The notes below the pieces were generated by a model, which made no database searches, was not told where the DNA came from, and saw only the letters and a list, made by a program, of their open reading frames with translations. DNA of 64,000 bases, taken from positions 248,001-312,000 of the forward strand of contig NZ_QVMT01000006.1 in assembly GCF_003418935.1 (NCBI RefSeq), written 5' to 3'. The DNA comes from Emticicia sp. C21 (GTDB taxonomy: Bacteria; Bacteroidota; Bacteroidia; Cytophagales; Spirosomataceae). Below, one piece after another: positions 26,136 through 34,010 of this stretch; position 1 is the stretch's first letter, and each line of letters begins with the position of its first letter. The position numbers and the translations under genes were made by a program.

Positions 26136-27527
26136 TTAGTTAGGATTCTGATTATTAAACTGCTCAGTAATCACCTTACGAAGTTGCTGATGCGGGCGAA
26201 GCCCGTTATTGCGATACACTTTTGGTGTTTTATCTGAGTTAGAATCCTGAGCATTACGCATCTGACGAACCGAAGCAGTTCTGAATTCTTCGTATTCATC
26301 GTCAGTCATTTCTCCACGATTCGCTCCACCTTTAGCAACACCATCGTTGAATGAATTGATGCGACGATCCTGGTCTGCTAATCTGGTATGTTCGAGCATA
26401 CTCAAAATCTCGTTTGAAAGTACTTTCTTTTCCTCTTTCAATTCAGCAATGCCTGGTAGATTAGCCAAATCATTTTCTACAATATTCTTTTGCGCTGTTT
26501 GTTCTGCTAGTACTTTTTCCGCAGCTTTCAAATTTTCTGTCAATTTTACATTTTTCTTACGCAAGCGTCTGATAGCAGGTCCAGATTGGAGCCATCTATA
26601 CCAATAAGACTGCATTACAGGCAGAGCAATACCCAAGCAGATTGCACCGGCAATGGCAAATAGAATACCACTCAAAACAAACGACATCAACGCCCATGGA
26701 CTATTCACTAAATCAATATTTAGTTTGTCATAAGCTTTTAATTGCTCGTCCATTTTCTGAATCAACGCTTGGTTGTCAGATGGTTGTGCCGAACTAGGGT
26801 CTAAAGGCGTACTGTTTACCTGCATAGCCTTTATCTGTTTGTTGATACCCTCTTTCAGTTTATCTGTTTTATAGGCTTCATAACGGAACCACCCTAAAAC
26901 AAGCATCGTACCGATAGAAAACACCAATAAAAAGCCTTGGAAAATCCCATAAACCTTTTTGGTTTTGGCATTATAATCGGTCAGGTAAGGTTGCTCTACC
27001 AAACGCTCGTAAGCAGGTTTCAACAGGATAGACAACATCGCTAAACCAATGGCAAAAGCCCAGGCCTCAAAGCTATTACGGATATTGAGGGCATAAGCCA
27101 CAATTTCGTGCGAGATAATCAAATCACCCGATACGAAAGCTACCCCTGCCAATAGGTATAAAATACCTGCAAATAACGAGTATGGCGATTCTGATTTTTT
27201 GCGCTTTTCATCCAGGAAAGTGATCCTTTCGGTATTGGCATCAATTTCTTTCTGAATGTAACCTATGTGTTGGGTTTGTGTGTTTACCGCAAGCGAATGC
27301 TCCTGAAATTTATCGTAAGCAACTTTCTGCGTTTCTTTACTATGTTTAATAGTCTCGTCAATCTCAGCTATTTCTGCACGCTTTTCGGCAATGCGGTCTT
27401 GTAACCACTCATAGCTGACGTGACTGGAAAGGAAACTTTCATAAGTCCCCTTATCGACATTCTCGACACCAGTAATATACCCGTGCTGAAAATCTCCGTT
27501 ATAATAATTTTCGTTTTCTTTTTCCAT
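26136..27527 (-). CDS. Unknown coiled-coil / four-TM / coiled-coil membrane protein (B)
   Basis: 463 residues, no family recognised. N-terminal coiled coil about 38-112 (many Glu/Lys heptads), TM segments about 117-137, 152-170, 192-214 and 278-305, a hydrophilic loop of about 60 residues between TM3 and TM4, then a second coiled coil about 318-378. The tail is polar (DRRINSFNDGV, NNGLRPHQQLRKVITEQFNNQ). With four TMs both coiled coils would face the cytoplasm. It is 26 bp downstream of a gene of similar architecture and ends at a strong terminator. The two may form a hetero-oligomeric membrane complex (inference). Confidence 0.8.
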   Translation of the reverse strand: MEKENENYYNGDFQHGYITGVENVDKGTYESFLSSHVSYEWLQDRIAEKRAEIAEIDETIKHSKETQKVAYDKFQEHSLAVNTQTQHIGYIQKEIDANTERITFLDEKRKKSESPYSLFAGILYLLAGVAFVSGDLIISHEIVAYALNIRNSFEAWAFAIGLAMLSILLKPAYERLVEQPYLTDYNAKTKKVYGIFQGFLLVFSIGTMLVLGWFRYEAYKTDKLKEGINKQIKAMQVNSTPLDPSSAQPSDNQALIQKMDEQLKAYDKLNIDLVNSPWALMSFVLSGILFAIAGAICLGIALPVMQSYWYRWLQSGPAIRRLRKKNVKLTENLKAAEKVLAEQTAQKNIVENDLANLPGIAELKEEKKVLSNEILSMLEHTRLADQDRRINSFNDGVAKGGANRGEMTDDEYEEFRTASVRQMRNAQDSNSDKTPKVYRNNGLRPHQQLRKVITEQFNNQNPN

Positions 27528-27553
27528 GCTTAATTAGCTTTCATGTTGAAAAA

Positions 27554-28621
27554 TTATTCTAAAATCTTTTTGATTTGTTTGCTGGTAAGTTTCTCACGAT
27601 AGCTTCTCGCCAGATTAAACTCACTCTCAAACAATTTTATCATCATATCACGTTTTTCATTCAAACGTTTCAATTCGGCTTCTGGTGCTTTTAGCTCATC
27701 AACGATTTTCCATTTCTGAACTCTCAACTCATCAATTTCATTGGTTAGTCTATTCAATTCAACATCCCATTCACTTGCTTTGCTTATTTTATCACTTTTC
27801 AATCTTCTGTTTCCCAACCATAAACTCATATCATTCTTAGTTACTGTTAGGTTACTTAATAAGAGTTTCCCTGCAAATAGGAACAGGAAGAAACTAAAGA
27901 GTAACAAGGCTAATGCTCTTACAATAGACTGATGTTCGAGTGCTTGCACAAATACAAAAACCGAAGCAGCCAAAGGCATACCTATTTCTTCCAGGGCATT
28001 TCTCCACGAAACAGGTGCATCTTTTTCATGAAACAATGACTTTGGATTAAATAAATTAAACATACCAGCCAACAAAACACCTAAAGCAATAAAAAAGTGA
28101 TTCTGTGGGAAATTTGGCTGGATGGATTCATCTATCAGGTAATAATTACCTACACACATAGCTAAAGACAATAATAGACCAACGATTGTACGTGGTAAAT
28201 AATGATTAGCTGCTTCACGGTTTTCAAGCGTGTGCGCTTTATCCTTCAGTTCATTGATGCGGGTTTCTTTTTGCTCGATGAAAAGGTTTAATTCACCAAT
28301 TTTCTCCGAGAGGTATTCAGCTGTTTTCTCTAAATCGGCTGTTTTATGTGAAAAATAATTCCTTATTGCACCGATTTTCTCTTCTGCTTTAGAGTCTGAC
28401 AAACCAAAGATTACTCCCTCATCTCTCAGGGCATCTTCATTTTCTAACCAGAAAGGAGTTAAAGGAGCCTCTGTGCTTAAGACAGGTATTTCTGTAGTAG
28501 GCGTAACCAGATTGTTTGCTTCATTTTGAGGTTCAATTGCTACAGCAGGTACCTCGGTATTCAGTGTTTCTGATGGTATTTCAGAGCGGAACCAATTTTT
28601 TAGACGATCGAGGAAAGACAT
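27554..28621 (-). CDS. Unknown coiled-coil / four-TM / coiled-coil membrane protein (A)
   Basis: 355 residues, no family recognised. Residues 15-60 are Pro/Glu/Thr-rich and probably disordered. A coiled coil covers about 75-135, TM segments about 143-164, 174-192, 212-228 and 234-256, and a second coiled coil about 284-335 before a basic end (LTSKQIKKILE). No signal peptide; both soluble parts are predicted cytoplasmic. First gene of a two-gene operon with 26136-27527. The shared order of parts suggests distant paralogues, but I cannot align them convincingly by eye. Confidence 0.8.
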   Translation of the reverse strand: MSFLDRLKNWFRSEIPSETLNTEVPAVAIEPQNEANNLVTPTTEIPVLSTEAPLTPFWLENEDALRDEGVIFGLSDSKAEEKIGAIRNYFSHKTADLEKTAEYLSEKIGELNLFIEQKETRINELKDKAHTLENREAANHYLPRTIVGLLLSLAMCVGNYYLIDESIQPNFPQNHFFIALGVLLAGMFNLFNPKSLFHEKDAPVSWRNALEEIGMPLAASVFVFVQALEHQSIVRALALLLFSFFLFLFAGKLLLSNLTVTKNDMSLWLGNRRLKSDKISKASEWDVELNRLTNEIDELRVQKWKIVDELKAPEAELKRLNEKRDMMIKLFESEFNLARSYREKLTSKQIKKILE

Positions 28622-29016
28622 GGGTTAACTGGTGTTTTAATCATTTCCCCAATTTTATATGGGTTACTCGCCTTTGTGGGAAATGAATCGTATTTACTTG
28701 TTAAAAATACAATATGGCTTATGGATAACAAATATTAACCGACATAATTGCCATTATAACTCGAAATTCCGAAAAATATTTTGATTTTCTTTAAATAATT
28801 GTGAAGAGAGGTGCCTACAAGGGGTATATGGTCGTTTTTTCTTGCTTTTGTCCTATTTACGTATATTAGTTTCATCGTATATATCAATAGTTTGGGATAA
28901 AGAAAAAATTGAGAATAAATTAAGATTACAGGCTAACTAAGTTTAAAAACATACTTTTTCAAAGCTTTTTTGTAGGTTTGTTCTGTAAATATCATTATTG
29001 ATAATTAACCACTCGT
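28622..29016. other. 395-bp AT-rich divergent intergenic region
   Basis: Lies between the coiled-coil operon and waaA. The only recognisable signal is TAGGTTTG (28973-28980), a -7 box 36 bp before the waaA ATG. I see no promoter for the leftward operon, no hairpin of note and no open frame of substance. Confidence 0.5.
28973..28980 (+). promoter_or_regulatory. -7 box of waaA
   Basis: TAGGTTTG fits TAnnTTTG; 36 bp upstream of the ATG at 29017. Confidence 0.5.
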
Positions 29017-30288
29017 ATGTTACTAGACTTCCTATATAATCTCTCAATTTATATTTATGTTGGGCTATTGAAGCTTATTGCACCTTTCAATAAGAAAGCA
29101 AAACTTTGGGTAGAGGGCAGAAATAACCTATTCAATAAACTGAAATCAGATGCTGAACGCCGACAATTGAGGTCAAGGAGTGCAAAAGTAGCCTGGTTTC
29201 ATTGTGCTTCTTTAGGAGAGTTTGAACAGGGGCGTCCGGTGATAGAAGCCTTTCGCAAGCAATATCCTGAGTATAAAATCGTGCTCACTTTCTTTTCCCC
29301 GTCTGGTTACGAGATACGGAAAAATTATTCAGGTGCAGACTACATTTATTATCTGCCTACTGATACACCCGAAAATGCCAAAGATTTTGTGAAAATAGTA
29401 GATCCTGATATTGCTTTTTTTGTGAAATATGAGTTCTGGAAAAACTATCTGACACAATTAAACAAGTGCAAGATTCCTGTTATTTCTTTCTCGGCTATTT
29501 TCAGACCTAATCAGATATTTTTTAAGTTTTATGGTGGTTTTTATCGTGACTTGCTCCATCAATTCAACCATATTCTGGTTCAGAATGAAAGCTCTTTAGA
29601 ATTATTGAAAAGTATTGATATAGACAATGCTACCCTGGCAGGTGATACCCGTTTTGACCGTGTGAAACAAATTGTAGATAATAAAAAAGATATTCCGGTT
29701 GTAGCGCAATTCAAGGACGGGCATCAGATATTTATTATAGGCTCGGCATGGCAGACTGATATGGATGTGTTGATTCCGCTAATTAATGAATTAAAGGACG
29801 GTACCAAATTTATTGTAGCTCCGCACGAAATTCATGATGCTGAGATTGAAATCTGGCGGAACCAATTAACAGTCAAGTCGGTACTTTTTTCTGATACAGA
29901 TGAGGTGAAGGATCTGGAATCTTATGATGTGCTGTTTATTGATAACATTGGTATGCTCTCTTCTTTATACCAATATGCTGAATACGCTTTTATTGGCGGT
30001 TCTTTTGGTAAGGGATTACATAATATTCTGGAAGCCGCTACTTTTGGTATGCCTATTTTCTTTGGTAATCAATCGTATCAGAAATTTCAGGAGGCAAATG
30101 ATTTAGTTCAATTAGGAGGAGCCTTTCCGGTAGAGAATATGGAAGAGCTAAAAACTTTGTATCAAGGGCTAAAAGCCAACGAAAAGAAACGAACAAAAGC
30201 TGCTGAAATATGCAGCAATTATGTATTGGACAATGTCGGTGCTACGCAGAAAATCATGGAAGTGGTAGAAAGCGTAGTAAAAAAGTAG
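29017..30288 (+). CDS. waaA: 3-deoxy-D-manno-octulosonic acid (Kdo) transferase
   Basis: 423 residues. An N-terminal membrane-proximal helix (LLDFLYNLSIYIYVGLLKLIAPF) is followed by the GT30 N-domain: AWFHCASLGEFEQGRPVIEAFR with the conserved Glu, LTFFSPSGYEIRKNY, and the C-domain EYAFIGGSFGKGLHNILEAATFGMPIFFG that binds CMP-Kdo. It adds Kdo to lipid A precursor at the inner membrane and shows that this organism makes lipopolysaccharide. Monocistronic. A weak hairpin (ATTGAAAGTT / AACTTTCAAT, 30312-30340) without a T tract lies after it. Confidence 0.95.
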   Translation: MLLDFLYNLSIYIYVGLLKLIAPFNKKAKLWVEGRNNLFNKLKSDAERRQLRSRSAKVAWFHCASLGEFEQGRPVIEAFRKQYPEYKIVLTFFSPSGYEIRKNYSGADYIYYLPTDTPENAKDFVKIVDPDIAFFVKYEFWKNYLTQLNKCKIPVISFSAIFRPNQIFFKFYGGFYRDLLHQFNHILVQNESSLELLKSIDIDNATLAGDTRFDRVKQIVDNKKDIPVVAQFKDGHQIFIIGSAWQTDMDVLIPLINELKDGTKFIVAPHEIHDAEIEIWRNQLTVKSVLFSDTDEVKDLESYDVLFIDNIGMLSSLYQYAEYAFIGGSFGKGLHNILEAATFGMPIFFGNQSYQKFQEANDLVQLGGAFPVENMEELKTLYQGLKANEKKRTKAAEICSNYVLDNVGATQKIMEVVESVVKK

Positions 30289-30343
30289 TTAATTTTTACT
30301 GCTTCTGAGCTATTGAAAGTTTTATTATTCAACTTTCAATCAT

Positions 30344-30757
30344 CTATATAGAAATTATGGCAATAGCATCAATTTCTATCAATAATCCGTCTAAAGCTAA
30401 AGATTGTACGCCAAGCCAGGTACTTGCAGGAAGTTTTTTTTGAGTAAAAACTTTTCGAAATGCCTCACTAATGCATTCGGCATCACTGAAACGATAATCT
30501 TTTACATAAATGTTTATTTTAACAACATCTTCCGGTACTGCTCCCGCCGAAGCTAACGCAGTCTTAACATTCTGAAAGGCCTGATTTGCTTGAGTTGCCA
30601 AATCATTTGCCCCAATGAGTTGATTATCTTTATCCATTGAAACCTGTCCTGAAAGATAAATCGTTCGGGAATCTCCATTATCAACCATTACTACCTGCGA
30701 AAAAGATTGCTCCCATTTAGGTAAATCATTCGGATTGATAAAATCTTTTTCAATCAT
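30344..30757 (-). CDS. RidA/YjgF-family protein (cytoplasmic)
   Basis: 137 residues, no signal peptide. RidA-family pattern: RTIYLSGQVSMDKD, NDLATQANQAFQNVKTALASAGAVPEDVVKINIYVKDY, LPASTWLGVQSLALDGLLIEIDAIAI. The Arg that binds the carboxylate of 2-aminoacrylate in active RidA (in PxRxT/PARS-type motifs) appears as PASTW, so deaminase activity is doubtful. This may be one of the Rid subgroups of unknown activity. Last gene of a leftward run that begins with argB. Confidence 0.85.
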   Translation of the reverse strand: MIEKDFINPNDLPKWEQSFSQVVMVDNGDSRTIYLSGQVSMDKDNQLIGANDLATQANQAFQNVKTALASAGAVPEDVVKINIYVKDYRFSDAECISEAFRKVFTQKKLPASTWLGVQSLALDGLLIEIDAIAIISI

Positions 30758-30804
30758 TATCTTAATGTAATAAAGTTTCTGGAATCAGGATAAACAGTTA
30801 TCAA

Positions 30805-31248
30805 TTAATTCTTCACAATCATATAAACGCCAACAACAGTAACTATCCCACCAAGAATGCGCATCAGGCTGACAGGATGTACTTTGAATCCTAGTAAGCC
30901 AAAATGGTCGAGCGTCATAGCTGTAATTAACTGACCAGCAACAATTAAGGCAAGCATATTGGCTGAACCGATTTTCTGAATGCTTAGAATAACTGTTGTT
31001 ACAAAAAAAGCACCCAAAAGACCTCCTGTCCATTTCCACCAGGCTACTGATTTAAGTGAGGCCAGAGAGGGGATAGGTTCTTTAAAAAAAGGAGTAATCA
31101 GAATAAGGGTTATCAGGCCGATACAAAAAGAAATAATGGCCGAATAGATCGGATTCTGAATAGACTTACGGAGCTCGGCATTCACACCTGACTGAATGCT
31201 ATTGGCAACTCCGCAAAGAATAGCGAAAAAGTAAAAAATGATATTCAT
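30805..31248 (-). CDS. DMT-superfamily transporter, YdcZ (DUF606) type
   Basis: 147 residues with five hydrophobic segments, the half-size form of DMT transporters. Starts MNIIFYFFAILCGVANSIQSGVNAELRK and contains WWKWTGGLLGAFFVTTVILSI and MLALIVAGQLITAMTLDHFG, typical of the DUF606 family. Proteins of this size work as dimers; substrate unknown. Its ATG overlaps the stop of the Uma2 pseudogene (TAATG), so it was translationally coupled to it. It precedes the RidA gene by 47 bp. Confidence 0.87.
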   Translation of the reverse strand: MNIIFYFFAILCGVANSIQSGVNAELRKSIQNPIYSAIISFCIGLITLILITPFFKEPIPSLASLKSVAWWKWTGGLLGAFFVTTVILSIQKIGSANMLALIVAGQLITAMTLDHFGLLGFKVHPVSLMRILGGIVTVVGVYMIVKN

Positions 31249-31835
31249 TAATGTTTATTGGCTTCTTCGGTAGAATCAAAAATGATAGTCTTATAAATTT
31301 CTTCTAAAGACAGCATAATATCGAGTTTCCCTAAATTAATTATCTGGCTGGGTTCAATAAAATCTTCATATTGCCACTGAAAATCATTCAGGCGACTATA
31401 TAATTCAATGCGTACTTCATTCTGTGAAACTAACATATAGTATTTAACAGAGCTTTATATTGTCGTAACTTAAACTCATGATCATATCGGGTAGTTAACT
31501 CAGATAATACCTCAATAATTAAGCTTGGACGACGAATGAAAAAATCTTGTTTTATATCATCCGCATCACAAGTAAGCATTATATCTGGATATAGATAACA
31601 ATTTTCTTGAATTGCTTCCAATTTTACACTTTCAGTAAAAATATCCCACCCTTTCTTTACTTATAAATGCTATTAAGCTATTTGCAATATTTCCAATAAT
31701 CCGATTGTGATTCAATGTTGAACCCTCTAATTCAAAAAGTTCACCCTTAAAATATTCATGTCTTAAGTCGCTGATTTCTTCTAACTTAAAATATTCTTCT
31801 ACTGAATAATATTTTTTTAAATCAGCCTGTCCCAT
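31248..31835 (-). pseudogene. Uma2-family gene broken by two frameshifts
   Basis: Three consecutive frames on the minus strand together spell one Uma2/DUF820 protein. Frame 1 (31835-31632): YSVEEYFKLEEISDLRHEYFKGELFELEG...LNHNRIIGNIANSLIAF, stopping after RVGYFY. Frame 2 (about 31640-31430): DIFTESVKLEAIQENCYLYPDIMLTCD, then RPSLIIEVLSELTTRYDHEFKLRQYKALL, then stop. Frame 3 (about 31450-31248): KYYMLVSQNEVRIELYSRLNDF to the end. The first break lies near GGG/TTTTT runs around 31640-31655; the second at about 31440-31450 seems to have lost a few bases. Sequencing error at two sites is possible but less likely. It lies between argE and the DMT gene. Confidence 0.82.
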
Positions 31836-31849
31836 GATATAAGATATGT

Positions 31850-32929
31850 TTAAAGAATCACCTTTTCCAACATCTTGATATATAATTGAACTCCCTCTAC
31901 TATTTCATCTATATGTACATACTCATCGGCCGTATGTGAACGAGCTGAATCACCGGGACCCATCTTCAGAGACGGGCAATCCAATAAAGCCTGGTCAGAA
32001 GTAGTTGGTGAACCGTAAGTATTGCGTCCCATAGAAATACCCGCCTGTACAATCGGGTGTTCCATCGGGATACTTGATGGTCGTAAACGAATCGAACGTG
32101 GTATTACCTCACTACCAATATTTTTCTTTACCGTTTCAATGATTTCTTCTAAAGTATATTGCTCTGTTACCCGAATATCAACCGTGAACTTACAGGTATC
32201 CGGCACTACATTATGCTGTGTTCCTGCATTAATAATCGTCACCGTCATTTTAATGGGACCAAGATTCTCAGATACTTTCGGGAATTGATGCGTCTGGAAC
32301 CAGTTTATATCCTGAATCGCCTTATAAATCGCGTTTTCGCCCTCATTTCTTGCTGCATGTCCTGATTTGCCATGTGCAATACAATCCAATACCAAAAGCC
32401 CTTTTTCAGCCACAGCCAGATGCATTTGCGTAGGCTCACCCACAATAGCAAAAGAGATCTCCGGCAATTCAGGTGCTACCATTTCAAGCCCCTCTCGTCC
32501 TGAAATTTCTTCTTCGGCAGTGGCGGCTATAATCACATTATAAGTTAAATCGTCACGGTAGTAAAAATAGCAAAAAGTGGCAATTAGCGATACTAAACAC
32601 CCACCTGCATCATTACTGCCTAATCCATATAATTTCCCATCTTTCAATAAGGGGTTAAACGGATTAAGAGTCCATGAGGGATTCGGTTTTACCGTATCGT
32701 GGTGAGAGTTCAATAAAACAGTGGGCTTATTAGCATCGAAATATTTATTTCTTGCCCATATATTGTTTTTCTTTCTGCGATAAGGAATATTTCTCTCACG
32801 GAAAAATTCTTCTATAATAGCTGCTGTTTCATCTTCCTGTTTACTAAAAGATTCGGTTTGGATTAAATCTTTCAGTAATTCAATCGCATCATTTGTTAGC
32901 GTCTCAACCAGATTGGAATTTTGAATCAT
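31850..32929 (-). CDS. argE: M20 metallo-deacylase of arginine biosynthesis (ArgE-like)
   Basis: 359 residues. M20 signatures are visible: LLNSHHDTVKPNPSW with the first metal His and Asp, YGLGSNDAGGC with the bridging Asp, ATAEEEISGREG with the catalytic EE pair, and VGEPTQMHLAVAEKG. It removes the N-acyl group in the arginine pathway. In Bacteroidota the substrate may be N-acetyl- or N-succinyl-citrulline rather than ornithine (known for some members; not decidable here). It follows argB on the same strand, separated by a 160-bp palindrome. Confidence 0.88.
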   Translation of the reverse strand: MIQNSNLVETLTNDAIELLKDLIQTESFSKQEDETAAIIEEFFRERNIPYRRKKNNIWARNKYFDANKPTVLLNSHHDTVKPNPSWTLNPFNPLLKDGKLYGLGSNDAGGCLVSLIATFCYFYYRDDLTYNVIIAATAEEEISGREGLEMVAPELPEISFAIVGEPTQMHLAVAEKGLLVLDCIAHGKSGHAARNEGENAIYKAIQDINWFQTHQFPKVSENLGPIKMTVTIINAGTQHNVVPDTCKFTVDIRVTEQYTLEEIIETVKKNIGSEVIPRSIRLRPSSIPMEHPIVQAGISMGRNTYGSPTTSDQALLDCPSLKMGPGDSARSHTADEYVHIDEIVEGVQLYIKMLEKVIL

Positions 32930-32962
32930 ATATATTCTGTATGTTGTTGATGCAAAGTTAAG

Positions 32963-33122
32963 GAAACTGTTTGAGTTAAATTTTATGAATCAAAATGAAT
33001 TATTTTTTTCAAAGACAAGGAATGACAACCGGAGTTTAGCAGAGCTAAATGAGGATTGTTATGACGCAGTATTTGGAAAAAAGAATCATTTTGAACATAA
33101 CAAGATTAACTCAAACAGTTTC
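32963..33122 (-). repeat. 160-bp imperfect palindrome between argB and argE
   Basis: Outer arms are a perfect 17-bp inverted repeat, GAAACTGTTTGAGTTAA (32963-32979) with TTAACTCAAACAGTTTC (33106-33122). Pairing continues inward imperfectly: TCAAAATGAATTA with GAATCATTTTGA, CAAAGAC with a TATTTGG-type partner, and a central TTTAGC AGA GCTAAA (33035-33049). The symmetry axis is at 33042. It begins 4 bp after the argB stop and ends 33 bp before the argE start. In RNA it would form one long hairpin inside the operon. It looks like a miniature mobile or repetitive element; no transposase is present. Confidence 0.8.
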
Positions 33123-33125
33123 ATT

Positions 33126-33914
33126 TCATAAAATAATTTGTGTTCCGCTTTGTCCTTGGGTTACTGCTTGTTGTAATTCATCGGCATGACAGATAATTAC
33201 TTTCGAAACACCCTTTTGTAAAGCCGCAAAAGCATTATCCAGTTTCGGAATCATACCTGCATTAATTGTTCCGTTAGCCTTGTATTCCGCATAGCTGGCA
33301 GGTGTCAGTTTCGGAATCACCGAATCATTATCTTCAGGGTCTGAAAGTACACCTTTTTTCTCAAAGCAATAAATCAGATTTACTTCAAAATGACTAGCCA
33401 TAGCTACTGCTACCGACGATGCCTGTGTATCAGCATTCGTATTCAGGATATTTCCATCTTTATCAAAAGTCAAAGGAGCAAAAACCGGAGTCAGTTGGTT
33501 ATCAATAAAATTCTTGATAATGGCATCATTCACTTTCTCCACATCTCCTACATAGCCATAGTCAATTTCACGTACAGGACGCTTTTTTGCTAATATTACA
33601 CCTGCATCGGCGCCTGTCAGTCCGATAGCATTACAATCTAAAGCCTGTAGTTGGGCAACGATTTGCTTGTTTACCAATCCTCCGTATACCATCGTTACTA
33701 CCTCTAACATAGGTAGGTCAGTAATACGTCGACCCTCTACCATTTTGGTTTCAACATCCAGTTTTACGGCTATTTTTGTGGCGATTTTGCCACCGCCGTG
33801 AATTAATACCCTGGCATCGGATAGCGCTGAAAAGTCTTTTAGAAATTGAGCTAGAGCCCGTGGATTGTCTATGACATTCCCGCCGATTTTTATAATGTTA
33901 AGTTTTTGCTTCAT
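33126..33914 (-). CDS. argB: Acetylglutamate kinase (or N-succinylglutamate kinase)
   Basis: 262 residues, usual ArgB length. Amino-acid kinase fold motifs: NIIKIGGNVID at the N-terminus, VLIHGGGKIATKIA for the phosphate-binding loop, EGRRITD with the substrate-binding Arg, NADTQASSVAVAMA and GMIPKLDNAFAALQKGV. It phosphorylates the acylated glutamate in step two of arginine biosynthesis. Some Bacteroidota use succinyl instead of acetyl groups; sequence alone does not tell. Followed by the palindrome and argE; divergent from the trans-sulfuration gene. Confidence 0.94.
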   Translation of the reverse strand: MKQKLNIIKIGGNVIDNPRALAQFLKDFSALSDARVLIHGGGKIATKIAVKLDVETKMVEGRRITDLPMLEVVTMVYGGLVNKQIVAQLQALDCNAIGLTGADAGVILAKKRPVREIDYGYVGDVEKVNDAIIKNFIDNQLTPVFAPLTFDKDGNILNTNADTQASSVAVAMASHFEVNLIYCFEKKGVLSDPEDNDSVIPKLTPASYAEYKANGTINAGMIPKLDNAFAALQKGVSKVIICHADELQQAVTQGQSGTQIIL

Positions 33915-33934
33915 TTATGGTTATATTTGCTGCT

Positions 33935-33978
33935 ACCGTGCCACGCCTATACTCGTCTGAAAAAGGGCGTGGCACGGT
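33935..33978. repeat. CGTGnCACG intergenic palindrome, copy A
   Basis: Perfect 13-bp inverted repeat ACCGTGCCACGCC (33935-33947) with GGCGTGGCACGGT (33966-33978). The spacer contains TATACTCGT and AAAAAGG, both shared with copy B at 51087. It sits in the gap between the divergent argB and trans-sulfuration genes. Confidence 0.78.
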
Positions 33979-34010
33979 TAAACTTCAAGAATTATTTTCC
34001 AAAATTACAC

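Noticed and set aside
30312-30340. Hairpin after waaA as a terminator
   Set aside because: The stem is 10 bp but AT-rich and no T tract follows on the plus strand; kept only as a note in the waaA entry.
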